Source: Segetibacter aerophilus (lineage in GTDB: Bacteria > Bacteroidota > Bacteroidia > Chitinophagales > Chitinophagaceae). From it: DNA of 64,000 bases. The notes beneath the pieces were generated by a model. It worked only from the letters and a program-made list of their open reading frames with translations. It did not search any database and was not told the DNA's origin. The stretch lies in assembly GCF_007991655.1 (NCBI RefSeq), contig NZ_BJYT01000014.1, forward strand, positions 62,001-126,000, in the 5' to 3' direction. The translations under genes and the position numbers were made by a program. This document shows, piece after piece, positions 55,093 to 63,910 of the stretch; the stretch's first letter is position 1, and the number at the start of each line of letters is the position of its first letter.

Positions 55093-56883
55093 ATGGAAAC
55101 CTTACAAAAAGCAGCAGTTATTAAAGGCGCAGAATGGTTAATTAAGGAAACTAGTCCTGCAGAAACTTTTATTCCGGAAGATTATAATGAAGAGCAGCAA
55201 ATGGTTAAAGACATGTGCCGCGACTTCTTAGACACTGAAGTTATACCTGCAAGTGACAGAATTGATAAGCTGGAAGAAGGTCTGATGCCGTCGCTATTAG
55301 CGAAGGCGGGAGAACAGGGGTTGCTAAATGTGTCAATACCGGAAGAGCTTGGTGGACTTGGGAAAGAGTTCATTACTTCAACGCTGGTAAGTGAAGGCCT
55401 TGGAGGAGGTTTTAGTTTTTCCGTTGCAGTGTCTGCTCACACGGGTATAGGTACGTTACCAATTTTATATTTTGGTACCGAAGAACAAAAGCAAAAATAT
55501 GTACCCAGACTTTCATCGGGCGAGTGGAAAGGAGCGTACGGATTAACGGAGCCTAATAGTGGAAGTGATGCCTTAGGCGCCAAAACCACGGCAAGGCTAA
55601 GTGCAGATGGGACACATTATCTCATTAATGGTCAAAAGTGCTGGATTACCAATGGAGGTTTTGCGGACGTTTATACAGTATTCGCAAAAATTGACGGCGA
55701 GAAGTTTACCGCTTTTATTATCGAAAGAGGTTTTGAAGGTTTTACGCAGGGTGCTGAAGAGCATAAGATGGGCATTAAAGGCTCTTCTACTGTTCAGCTG
55801 TTTTTCCAGGATTGCAAAGTGCCTGTAGAAAACGTGTTAGGTGAAATTGGCAAGGGACACATCATTGCTTTCAATATTTTAAATATAGGCCGTTTGAAAC
55901 TTTGCGCAGCTACATTGGGTGGTGCAAAACGAGCTCTAAATACTTCACTCGAATACGCTATTGCACGCGAGCAGTTTAAACAATCAATCAGCAACTTTGG
56001 AGCAATAAAGCACAAAATTGCTGAAATGGCAATACAAACCTGGGCTTGTGAAAGTGCGCTCTACCGAACTGCAAAATGGATAGATGACAAAGAAACCGAA
56101 CTGGTCGAAAGCGGAAAGCCTTTCAATGAAGCCTTGCTGGGCGCGGCTGAAGAATATGCGATTGAATGTGCGATTATGAAGGTTTTAGGAAGCGAGGTAC
56201 TTGATTTTGTGGTTGATGAAGGCGTGCAAATACACGGCGGAAATGGTTATAGCGACGAGTATGTAATTTCAAAGGCGTACCGTGATAGTCGAATTAACCG
56301 GATTTATGAAGGAACAAATGAGATAAACCGTTTGCTTATAGTTGATATGTTACTCAAGCGGGCAATGAAAGGCAGATTGAATTTAATGGGGCCGGCAACC
56401 AACGTACAAAAAGAGTTGATGGCAATTCCTGAGTTTGGTGGCGGAGACGAGGAACCGTTTTCAAAAGAACTAAAAGCTATCGCAAATTTTAAAAAGGCAA
56501 TATTGATGACAGCCGGAGCTGCGGTACAAAAGCTAATGATGAAACTGGAAAGCGAGCAGGAAATATTGATGAACGTCGCTGATATGATCATTGAAACTTT
56601 TACAGTGGAAAGTGCTTTGCTTCGTGTGATTAAGCTGGCTGCCACCAAGGGCGACTCGGCAGTGCAATACGAAATGGATATGATGCGCGTCTACCTGACT
56701 GACGCAGCTGACAAAATAAATAAATATGGAAAAGACGCCATAAACGCATTTGCACAAGGCGACGAGCAACGGATGATGCTGTTAGGAATTAAACGGTTTA
56801 TAAAAATGCAGCCATACAATACAAAAGATGCAAGGAGAAGGATTGCAGAGAAACTAATAAAGGAAGGGAAATATGCTCTATAG
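55093..56883 (+). CDS. Acyl-CoA dehydrogenase, long form
   Basis: A flavoprotein of fatty-acid beta-oxidation, 596 residues, longer than the 380-residue short forms and with the C-terminal extension of the very-long-chain type. Visible are YGLTEPNSGSDALGAKT near 142-158 (FAD/substrate), the QKCWITNGG loop near 182, YAIAREQFKQSISNFGAIKH near 296-315, and the catalytic Glu in YRDSRINRIYEGTNEI near 398-413. It follows a MarR gene in the same direction. The exact chain-length preference cannot be read from the sequence. Confidence 0.92.
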   Translation: METLQKAAVIKGAEWLIKETSPAETFIPEDYNEEQQMVKDMCRDFLDTEVIPASDRIDKLEEGLMPSLLAKAGEQGLLNVSIPEELGGLGKEFITSTLVSEGLGGGFSFSVAVSAHTGIGTLPILYFGTEEQKQKYVPRLSSGEWKGAYGLTEPNSGSDALGAKTTARLSADGTHYLINGQKCWITNGGFADVYTVFAKIDGEKFTAFIIERGFEGFTQGAEEHKMGIKGSSTVQLFFQDCKVPVENVLGEIGKGHIIAFNILNIGRLKLCAATLGGAKRALNTSLEYAIAREQFKQSISNFGAIKHKIAEMAIQTWACESALYRTAKWIDDKETELVESGKPFNEALLGAAEEYAIECAIMKVLGSEVLDFVVDEGVQIHGGNGYSDEYVISKAYRDSRINRIYEGTNEINRLLIVDMLLKRAMKGRLNLMGPATNVQKELMAIPEFGGGDEEPFSKELKAIANFKKAILMTAGAAVQKLMMKLESEQEILMNVADMIIETFTVESALLRVIKLAATKGDSAVQYEMDMMRVYLTDAADKINKYGKDAINAFAQGDEQRMMLLGIKRFIKMQPYNTKDARRRIAEKLIKEGKYAL

Positions 56884-56929
56884 AGAAAGTAGATGGAGAT
56901 GAGTTAAAAAGCTTTCATAAGCCTTATTA

Positions 56930-56960
56930 AAGCGGGTCGTAATACGAGCCGCTTTTTTTT
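56930..56960 (+). terminator. Rho-independent terminator
   Basis: AAGCGG-GTCG and CGA-GCCGCTT (56930-56954) form a stem with one mismatch, loop TAATA, followed by TTTTTTT. It ends the acyl-CoA dehydrogenase gene. Confidence 0.8.
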
Positions 56961-57060
56961 GCTCTCTAAACAGTCTTAGACCAGTGAAGATTTTATTTAA
57001 CCTTTTTCCATCGGCAATAAAGCTATATTTAAATATCGTTTACCTTTTTAATCCACATAT

Positions 57061-57312
57061 ATGCCTCAGATTACCCCGCTCATAGTCCTGAATACCCTTA
57101 TTAAACACGAAACGCTTACTCTCAACGATCTTGCTAAAGAAGAAAACATTGGAATGACTTTACGTCCCAATGACCTTCAATCTGTTTTGGATGAATTAAA
57201 CAGCAACGGCTTTGTAGATGTACTAAACGACGTATCACCCGTTACTTATACGATCACTGACGATGGCATTACAGAAGGTTCAAGATTGAGTGACAAATTT
57301 GAGGTTGAATAG
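57061..57312 (+). CDS. Small protein with probable winged-helix fold
   Basis: The 83 residues have helical halves VLNTLIKHETLTLNDLAKEE and DLQSVLDELNSNGFVDVLND followed by a two-stranded wing-like end VTYTITDDGITEGSRL. This fits a stand-alone winged helix of the kind used for DNA binding or subunit contact. No named family. Its stop codon lies inside the terminator loop. Confidence 0.65.
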   Translation: MPQITPLIVLNTLIKHETLTLNDLAKEENIGMTLRPNDLQSVLDELNSNGFVDVLNDVSPVTYTITDDGITEGSRLSDKFEVE

Positions 57313-57325
57313 TTTCAACCTTTTT
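57303..57325 (+). terminator. Rho-independent terminator overlapping a stop codon
   Basis: GGTTGAA (57303-57309), loop TAGT and TTCAACC (57314-57320), followed by TTTTT. The TAG stop of the preceding gene is within the loop. Confidence 0.8.
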
Positions 57326-57350
57326 AAGGCAAATTTTCCAATGCTTTAAA

Positions 57351-58295
57351 TTATTCCTGCGCAAACGTTACAGCTTGCCTTATTAGGTATTTAACTCTCC
57401 GATTGTGGTCTACTGCTGGAGTCCACTTTGGAGACTTGCGTACTGCATTTACAGCTATCCTGTCAAAATCGGGATAGAAAGGAGTATTTACTTCTACGTC
57501 TGTCATATTTCCTTCTTCATCTACTACGCCGGTAACCACCACCACTGCAGCATCCCCATTTACAATTTTATATTGGGATGGAAAATAAACCTGGCTCTGT
57601 AGAAACTGGACCCAACCTTTACTACCTCCTTTAAAAGTCGCTTCGTGATCCCTGTTGGTAGTATCGGCAATTGTATTACCATCCTCATCAAAATAAGTTT
57701 TGTTAACCAAGCGACCATCAGTATAAATTTCGGTTGAACTCAGCTTTCCGTTTTTATGAAAAAATTGCCACTTACCATTCATAGCCCGTCCGGGTGCATA
57801 TCTTCCTGCCCTTGAAGGAGCACCGTTATCAAACCAACCAACAGATACGCCACTTCCATCCTCGTTATAGATAGATGAGTCAGATATATAGCCATTGGAG
57901 TGCCATCTGAAAGAAGTGCCTATGGGCTTTCCATCTTTAAATAGACTTGAGTCCCTAATAATTTTGTTAGGATAAAAGCTGACCCAGATGCCTTCTTTTT
58001 TTCCATTCACAAAATCGCCCAGGCTTTCAAGGCTTTTGTTGGGATGGAAGTATTGGAACTTACCATGACCGATTTTGCATGAACTGTCAAGGAAGGAACC
58101 ACTCATACGCAATGACCTTTCACGTACATAAAAATCCCTTCTGTACCAGACAGAGTCTTTGTAATCAATGGTTGTTAGAAAACGGGCCTGGGATATAGTG
58201 GAAGGCTTCCATTGCCAGTCATAATAGTGCTCGATATGTTGTGCATAAGTAGTCAGGCTACCTAGCAAAAAGACCAAAGCTTGCAGTGTTTTCAT
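57351..58295 (-). CDS. Exported protein with MORN/YwqK-like repeats and TonB C-terminal domain
   Basis: From the ATG at 58295 the protein has 314 residues with a signal peptide (MKTLQALVFLLGSLTTYAQ); longer frames up to 58379 add non-signal sequence. The middle has four or five repeats of the G-x-W-x-x-F-x-x-N-G-K type (GKFQYFHPNKSLESLG, GIWVSFYPNKIIRDSS, GTSFRWHSNGYISDSS, GKWQFFHKNGKLSSTE), and the end is a TonB-C domain (VVVVTGVVDEEGNMTDVEV, AVNAVRKSPKWTPA). Probably periplasmic or surface-linked; function unknown. Confidence 0.82.
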   Translation of the reverse strand: MKTLQALVFLLGSLTTYAQHIEHYYDWQWKPSTISQARFLTTIDYKDSVWYRRDFYVRERSLRMSGSFLDSSCKIGHGKFQYFHPNKSLESLGDFVNGKKEGIWVSFYPNKIIRDSSLFKDGKPIGTSFRWHSNGYISDSSIYNEDGSGVSVGWFDNGAPSRAGRYAPGRAMNGKWQFFHKNGKLSSTEIYTDGRLVNKTYFDEDGNTIADTTNRDHEATFKGGSKGWVQFLQSQVYFPSQYKIVNGDAAVVVVTGVVDEEGNMTDVEVNTPFYPDFDRIAVNAVRKSPKWTPAVDHNRRVKYLIRQAVTFAQE

Positions 58296-58444
58296 CCGAT
58301 TAAAATAGCTCATATCAGAAATAACCGCAAGTGATTTAAAAAAATTTTTTGTGGTAATACCAAGGTGAGGTTTAGCCAAACAACAGCCTACTTCTTAAGA
58401 AAAACGTAGTGCAGAGATTGTTCATGGATGGAAGGAACTACATC

Positions 58445-58873
58445 TTACTTTGCCATGTAGTTAATGATCACAACCAATTCATCACTTCCCGTTTGCCTTA
58501 TATCGTGAGAGTTTCCGGGACGTGTAAGAATACCATCACCGGCCTTTACAGCAAAGCTATCGTTGTTCATTCTCATTACACCAGTACCGCTTTCTATGTA
58601 GTAGATTTCATCCTCTTTTTGAAGATGGAAGCCAATGGCAGCTCCCTTTTTCAAAACCCGTCTGCGAAAAGTAAGCTTGAGGCCGGGGGCAGAAGCAAAG
58701 TATGAATAAGCAGTTGACATGCCGACACCATCATGAGGAGGAGGTTGATCTTTAGCAAGATCTTTTGCATGTTCAAGTATATAACCTTGCTGGTACTTTC
58801 GACCAAAAACGAATGAAATAACGGAAATTGAAATAACAGTCACCAGTGCAACAGCAACGAAACGCTTTTTCAT
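58445..58873 (-). CDS. Membrane-anchored cupin-domain protein
   Basis: The ATG at 58873 gives 142 residues with a membrane anchor or signal (VAVALVTVISISVISFVFG). The cupin barrel follows: GFHLQKEDEIYYIESGTGVM near 82-103 with His and Glu ligands, DGILTRPGNSHDIRQTG near 113-128 with the third His. Metal binding is likely; the substrate is unknown. Confidence 0.82.
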   Translation of the reverse strand: MKKRFVAVALVTVISISVISFVFGRKYQQGYILEHAKDLAKDQPPPHDGVGMSTAYSYFASAPGLKLTFRRRVLKKGAAIGFHLQKEDEIYYIESGTGVMRMNNDSFAVKAGDGILTRPGNSHDIRQTGSDELVVIINYMAK

Positions 58874-58968
58874 AACACAAGCATTTAAGAAAGAAAAATT
58901 AATCAAACCTCCTGCAGGTTACTACGCAGAATTAGAAGAAGTTTGAGACAAAATAACCAACCTTGTTT

Positions 58969-60828
58969 CTATTTTACAAATGAACGCGATTGTACTTTGT
59001 CTCCCTCCATTACCTTAAGAACATAGAAGCCGGGTGGCAAGTTTTCTATGGTGAGATTGAATTCGTTTAAGCCTTGAGAGACTTTTCTTTTCTCCCTATA
59101 GAGTTCGCGACCTGTGTTAGTATACAATTGCATCAATACATCGGCAGCGTCGTTTGCAGTGTACATCACGCGGATAAGATTGCCGGCTGAAAGCGCATAT
59201 GCCTTTAAAAACTTCTGACTTGAAATCTTAATCAGTTTTGTTTCAGAGTACACACATTGGTTGCCGACTTTGCATTGCTTTACGCGGTAGTACAAGGTAT
59301 TAGACAGGGGAAGGTTATTGTCAAAATAAGAATAAGACGCATTATTGTTGAAAGAAGAAGGTATGCTTGCAATGCGGGTAAAGTTCACTCCATCGGTTGA
59401 TCGTTCTATCTCATAAGAGGTACGATCGTTCATGCCCGTAGTGCTCCAGTTTAAATCTATACCGCTATTCTTTTCTTCGGCGTTCATTTTAATGAGGCGG
59501 TCAGCCAGCACAAAAGCTCCAAGGTTTTCTTTCCTTGCAATAACAATGGTAGTACCGGCATCAAAAATAACGTTGTCGCCGGCTGCATCGGTCTGGCCCA
59601 CAGTATTTCCACTTGGATGCTGAAACGAAAGAAAGATATACTTATAATCAGGACTAAAAGTGATGCCTGTAGGTTCAGAACCGCCAGGGGTATTCGCAAA
59701 TACTTTTATCGCTGGTGAAGCGGTGGTGTGTGTAGGTGCTACTACCCAAATGTGATTGTCGCCTCCGTCCTGCAGTACCCACAGGTTTCCTTCGCCGTCG
59801 AAAGCAAGGTTATCAGGCGATTCAAATTTTGCGGGCAAAAAAGGTCCGGAGCCATCGACATCATAGTTAATGCTTTCAACAAACACTTCAAGGTTATTTA
59901 CTGTCGCCCCGCCATCGTTCAACCTATATACGCGACCAGTTGTGGTCGAAGCAAAGTAAATTCTACCGTCGGGTCCAATTTCAACGTCTTCTATTCTTTG
60001 AAAATTGTAAGCATTCGCTGCTACACTTGCAGCCACCACGCCATTTCTTTCTGGTTTTGTAGTGTTAGCAATTTGTTTCCATGTGCCGGTTGCAAGTGCG
60101 GCAGTCGTTTTTAAAACATACAAGGCACCAGCACTAAAATTTCCCGGAACGGTAGGAACAAACTTGTAGAGAAACCCATTACTAATATTATCTGCGCCCC
60201 AGTAAGCAACAGACTGATCGCTCTTAATGGTTACGTTTTCATGGGTTTGCCTGCCCATCGCCCAAAGTTTATCAACACCTCCTGTACCATCCTGGTTGAT
60301 GACAGTCTTTGTAACCAGATCAATTTCTATAATCCATCCAAGATCATCGTAGCCGTCTCCATTTGAATCACCGTTTGGGTTTACCTCTTCGCAGACCATA
60401 ATTGTATTGCGAGGGGTTACTGTACCGGAGCAAAAAGCTGCAGTTAAGCCGATATCTGCGGTAGGCAAACTTACCTTCCCGCTATTGGTGATGCTCCAAA
60501 GTTTATTAGCGTTGAAAGTCATCGTAAGAATATTTACCTCAGCAGGCGCTGTTTCATGACTAACAGACAAATAGCCATTTGTACTACTACCTGCAATAGG
60601 CACATAACCTGTAAAATCGGGGTTACCACCAAAGTTGCCGCCACTTGTAAGTGGGGTGCCTGATCGAATTATTCTTTGAAAAGTATGCGTACCGGGAAGA
60701 ACCAGGTTCTGTGTCTGCGCCGTAGGTGCGACCGAATTAAAAGTTGCAATAGACTGACTTAAGCCAACCGGCATATTTATACAGGTAGAAAAAGTAACTA
60801 CAGCAGACCCGATAAGAATTCTTTTCAT
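58969..60828 (-). CDS. PhoX-like phosphatase/beta-propeller protein with T9SS sorting domain
   Basis: From the ATG at 60828 the protein has 619 residues with a signal peptide (MKRILIGSAVVTFSTCINMP). The body matches the PhoX/DUF839 group (GYLSVSHETAPAEVNILTMT, MVCEEVNPNGDSNGDGYDDL, MGRQTHENVTIKSDQSVAYW, EDVEIGPDGRIYFASTT). An FN3-like part (about 450-540) precedes a C-terminal type A sorting domain (LYTNTGRELYREKRKVSQGL, NLTIENLPPGFYVLKV). Export by the type IX system to the surface is expected. Phosphatase activity is assumed from the family. Confidence 0.85.
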   Translation of the reverse strand: MKRILIGSAVVTFSTCINMPVGLSQSIATFNSVAPTAQTQNLVLPGTHTFQRIIRSGTPLTSGGNFGGNPDFTGYVPIAGSSTNGYLSVSHETAPAEVNILTMTFNANKLWSITNSGKVSLPTADIGLTAAFCSGTVTPRNTIMVCEEVNPNGDSNGDGYDDLGWIIEIDLVTKTVINQDGTGGVDKLWAMGRQTHENVTIKSDQSVAYWGADNISNGFLYKFVPTVPGNFSAGALYVLKTTAALATGTWKQIANTTKPERNGVVAASVAANAYNFQRIEDVEIGPDGRIYFASTTTGRVYRLNDGGATVNNLEVFVESINYDVDGSGPFLPAKFESPDNLAFDGEGNLWVLQDGGDNHIWVVAPTHTTASPAIKVFANTPGGSEPTGITFSPDYKYIFLSFQHPSGNTVGQTDAAGDNVIFDAGTTIVIARKENLGAFVLADRLIKMNAEEKNSGIDLNWSTTGMNDRTSYEIERSTDGVNFTRIASIPSSFNNNASYSYFDNNLPLSNTLYYRVKQCKVGNQCVYSETKLIKISSQKFLKAYALSAGNLIRVMYTANDAADVLMQLYTNTGRELYREKRKVSQGLNEFNLTIENLPPGFYVLKVMEGDKVQSRSFVK

Positions 60829-61326
60829 GGTGCAGGTTTTAGTCTGATTAATTCCGAGTCGACTAAAATAGAGCATTTATCCACATTACTTCCAAATGCT
60901 TAATAACTATTTGCAATGCTTTAAGTAATCAACATTCCTAACTTTGGCAGTCATACAATTAGCACTTGTGCAGTAGCGGGACCCCTGCTGAATAGAATTA
61001 TTAACTGTATAAGAGTGCGACGCAAGAGAAGTAAAATAGTATTACAACCGCCGGGACAATTAATTTCTTTAAACTTATTTCAAGAGCTAATCGTAACATC
61101 TCCCGCATTTGATACTTCACCTCAGCTCATGTTCACTCCGTTGTTGCTACTGCTTACTGCTTCCACTTGTACAGTTAAAACACCGCTTATACCAAGCCCT
61201 AAAAGTTTTGCTTTAATTTACTACTTTCATTTCCTGCTTCAACTTTTTCCTACTTCAACCACAAAAAGTAATTGAACCGGCCGGTGTCGGTTTAAACAAA
61301 TCATTTAACCAGGAAAAAAAATTACA
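60829..61326. other. Long spacer between PhoX-like and lipoprotein genes
   Basis: Nearly 500 bases with one copy of the 20-bp repeat at 61007 and a short AACCG/CGGTT hairpin near 61276-61294. An 86-codon frame from 61015 starts inside the repeat, has no signal and was not accepted. Confidence 0.45.
61007..61025 (-). repeat. Dispersed 20-bp repeat, clear copy
   Basis: GTATAAGAGTGCGACGCAA differs by one base from the common form over 19 bases. Confidence 0.6.
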
Positions 61327-61701
61327 ATGAAAAAGTTGCAAACTATCCTTTCCATCCTAGCATGCTTTATAGCTGTCTCCTGTAATTACAATAGTGATAA
61401 TTTAAGTATTACCTATAGCAACTCCGAACAGTTTTATACAATGAAGGCCAGTTTCGATAGAAACAAGACGAGAGATGTAGAAGAATATATGGACAGGAAA
61501 ATAGGCGCCAGCAGCAAAATGTCTTTTGTCGATCACGATATAGACGGTACGGTGGCTCTTAATGATCGGAGCAAATTCCACATACAAAAATCGCCGGGGG
61601 TACTTGAAATACAACTGGACAAAGCCGAAAACTCAGCAGAAGCATATCGAATGGTGAAGTCTATGTGCGAGGGAATAAAACCGATTCTTACGAGGAAATA
61701 A
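61327..61701 (+). CDS. Small lipoprotein
   Basis: The 124 residues begin MKKLQTILSILACFIAVSC, a lipoprotein signal with cysteine at 19. The rest is a compact mixed sequence with charged and beta-like segments (LSITYSNSEQFYTMKASFDR, GVLEIQLDKAENSAEAYRMV). No family is recognised. Confidence 0.65.
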   Translation: MKKLQTILSILACFIAVSCNYNSDNLSITYSNSEQFYTMKASFDRNKTRDVEEYMDRKIGASSKMSFVDHDIDGTVALNDRSKFHIQKSPGVLEIQLDKAENSAEAYRMVKSMCEGIKPILTRK

Positions 61702-61791
61702 GGATATTGAAAAAGTTTTGGCGCTCGTATAATTGATCTACATAATCTAACCTCAACTGCTTCGCATGAAGTTTTTGCTTTCGACACTACT

Positions 61792-62340
61792 CTACACAGT
61801 CCTAATGTATTTGGCGGGAACGCTTTCTGTTAGCCAAACACCATTAGCTGAAAGATAAAATGTACGTCCCTCTTTATGCATTGTTGCGGCGTCTACTGTT
61901 AACACCACAGGTTTGCCATGTCGCCTACCCACCGCTACAGCCGTCGCTACATCAGCGCTTAAGTGTACCCATTGCCGGTTTCTTTTCTCCAGCCCTGATT
62001 GTAAAATACAGGTTACAGATCGCTCGCCGGTACCATGGTATAAAATGGCAGGCGGTTCAACGGGCGTAAGCTGAAGATCTATATTTATCGAGTGTCCCTG
62101 GCTTGCCCTGATCTTCGTTTTGTCTTCATTAAATGCAAATCGTTTCTTAGCATTTGTGGCAACTATATGCTCTAGCAAAGCAGGAGTTATGTGCTTTCCT
62201 GCCTTGTTCATTTTATCTATTAAAGCCGACGTGTCTGCCCACCCGTTTTCATCCAAAACCAAACCGATGGCACCTGGGTTATGACGCAAAACGAGACTGA
62301 TAAATTTACTTAGAGAGGTAACTTCCTTTTCACTCACCAT
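61792..62340 (-). CDS. kptA: RNA 2'-phosphotransferase
   Basis: A Tpt1/KptA enzyme that removes a 2'-phosphate from RNA by transfer to NAD+. The 182 residues carry the family motifs LRHNPGAIGLVLDENGWA near 17-34, ILYHGTGERSVTCILQSGL near 98-116, and WVHLSADVATAVAVGRRHGK near 123-142. Length is normal. Bacteria lack the tRNA-splicing pathway this enzyme serves in fungi, so the local substrate is unknown. Confidence 0.92.
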   Translation of the reverse strand: MVSEKEVTSLSKFISLVLRHNPGAIGLVLDENGWADTSALIDKMNKAGKHITPALLEHIVATNAKKRFAFNEDKTKIRASQGHSINIDLQLTPVEPPAILYHGTGERSVTCILQSGLEKRNRQWVHLSADVATAVAVGRRHGKPVVLTVDAATMHKEGRTFYLSANGVWLTESVPAKYIRTV

Positions 62341-62488
62341 TTGAATAACTGTTTTAATGCCGCACCTTAATTCACTGGATAAATTATTATAAGTATCCGT
62401 TCATCGGTTCCTATTTGTAGCAAGCAAGTGGCCCGGTTTTACTTGTGCCATAACAATACCACAGTTAATAAAGACAGTTCAGCAAACC

Positions 62489-63298
62489 ATGAAACCATTA
62501 GAAGAAACACTAACCAAGCCAAAGGAAGTACATGAAATATTGCAGCAATTGACCGAAGAGGGCGAAAAACAACATAAGCGAAGCAATGCCTCCTTGTCCC
62601 TTTCAGCTTTTGGTGCCGGTCTCGAAATTAGTTTCAGTGTATTGCTCATGGGCGCCATGTACACCATGTTCAACCAGCAGCTAAGCGAGTCAGGCATGCA
62701 CCTCGCGATCTCCATCTGTTATCCATTAGGCTTCCTGTTTGTAATCATTGGCAAGAGTGAATTATTTACCGAGCATACTACCGTGGCAGTCCTCCCTATA
62801 CTTGCTAAATCCGCAAGCTATACAAGCCTGTTCCGGATTTGGGGCATTGTGTTACTGGCCAACCTGGTAGGTCTCTTTATTTTTTGTTGCATCCTCGCCA
62901 CGCTTGCTGTCGATATGGAAATAATTAAACCGGAGGCCTACGATCATCTCGCGTCTAAACTTATAAGCCATAAGTGGTATAACATAGCCGGAAGTGCAGT
63001 GCTTGCAGGCTGGCTCATGGGCCTTCTCGGCTGGCTAAAAACTTCTGCAACCGATACCATCAGCCGCATTTTTATTATTATACTCGTAACTTTTGTTATT
63101 GGTGTAGCGGGCTTGCACCACAGTGTGGTAGGTGCGGTAGAAATGCTTGCAGGCACCCTCACCAGCCCCCATATTCACTTTACCGATTTTTTACGCTTCA
63201 TGGCTTTAGCTGTTCCCGGAAACATCATTGGCGGTTCCATTTTCGTAGCCGTTCTTAAAAAGAGCCATACCAAAGAAGAGGACTTTGATGTACAGTAG
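62489..63298 (+). CDS. Formate/nitrite transporter family protein
   Basis: An inner-membrane channel of the FocA/NirC family, 269 residues with six or so helices. Family text includes LGFLFVIIGKSELFTEHTT near 85-103, and GVAGLHHSVVGAVEMLAG near 205-222 with the central His region. A 45-residue cytoplasmic N-terminal part is charged. It is far from the nitrate run, so nitrite as substrate is possible but formate or another small acid is equally so. Confidence 0.85.
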   Translation: MKPLEETLTKPKEVHEILQQLTEEGEKQHKRSNASLSLSAFGAGLEISFSVLLMGAMYTMFNQQLSESGMHLAISICYPLGFLFVIIGKSELFTEHTTVAVLPILAKSASYTSLFRIWGIVLLANLVGLFIFCCILATLAVDMEIIKPEAYDHLASKLISHKWYNIAGSAVLAGWLMGLLGWLKTSATDTISRIFIIILVTFVIGVAGLHHSVVGAVEMLAGTLTSPHIHFTDFLRFMALAVPGNIIGGSIFVAVLKKSHTKEEDFDVQ

Positions 63299-63517
63299 TG
63301 TGAGAAGTTTTTGTACTAAGCAATTGGGGTTACTATTAAACTTTACTTGCCACGCTCGCTTGTACTGGTGTTGATTCTATTCAGCAAACGAAGAACTGAT
63401 TGATTGTCCTCAAGCCTTCCTAACCGTTTCGCAAACCTGGGGTACGTAAAAAATAACTGTTGTTTTTTCTCTCTATATCGCTGGTATAATATTTTTCCTC
63501 CTGCTAAAAAAGCCGGT
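63299..63517. other. Spacer between the FNT and mscL genes
   Basis: No gene, repeat or terminator was recognised in these 219 bases. Confidence 0.4.
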
Positions 63518-63910
63518 ATGCCAGTCATTAAAGATTTTAAAGATTTCGCTCTTAAGGGAAATGTATTAGAGCTTGCAATAGGTATAGTGATAGGTGCTGC
63601 TTTTGCGTCTATTGTAACTTCTGTAGTAGATAATTTATTAATGCCAATCGTAGGAATTCTAACGGGCGGCATCGATCTTAAAGCCTTGTCCATTAAAGTA
63701 GGATCTGCAGAATTAAAGTACGGAATGTTTCTGCAGGCCTCTGTGACTTTTTTAATAATTGCCGCTTTTTTGTTCTTAGTAGTTAAGTCTGCCAACCGGG
63801 CAAAACTGAAGACTCCTATTGTACCTAAAGCAACCACTACAGAAATTTTGCTAACTCAAATAAACCAGGAACTGATTGAAATACGCAAAGAGCTACGTAA
63901 TAGAAATTAA
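63518..63910 (+). CDS. mscL: Large-conductance mechanosensitive channel
   Basis: It forms a pentameric pore opened by membrane tension, releasing solutes in osmotic downshock. The ATG at 63518 gives 130 residues; the open frame extends to 63404 but that part is not family-like. FKDFALKGNVLELAIGIVIG is the conserved first part, then IVTSVVDNLLMPIVGIL, a periplasmic loop with LKYGMFLQ, and the second helix FLIIAAFLFLVVKSANR, and a charged helix at the C-terminal end. Confidence 0.93.
   Translation: MPVIKDFKDFALKGNVLELAIGIVIGAAFASIVTSVVDNLLMPIVGILTGGIDLKALSIKVGSAELKYGMFLQASVTFLIIAAFLFLVVKSANRAKLKTPIVPKATTTEILLTQINQELIEIRKELRNRN

Noticed and set aside
368-61025. The 20-bp repeats as a CRISPR array
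   Set aside because: Copies are scattered over 60 kb in both orientations, without regular spacing or spacers, and no cas gene is present.
61015-61275. 86-codon open frame before the lipoprotein gene
   Set aside because: Its first codons are the 20-bp repeat itself and the rest is low-quality sequence without domain or signal.
63343-63837. 164-codon minus-strand frame over mscL
   Set aside because: It is antisense to the clearly recognised MscL gene.
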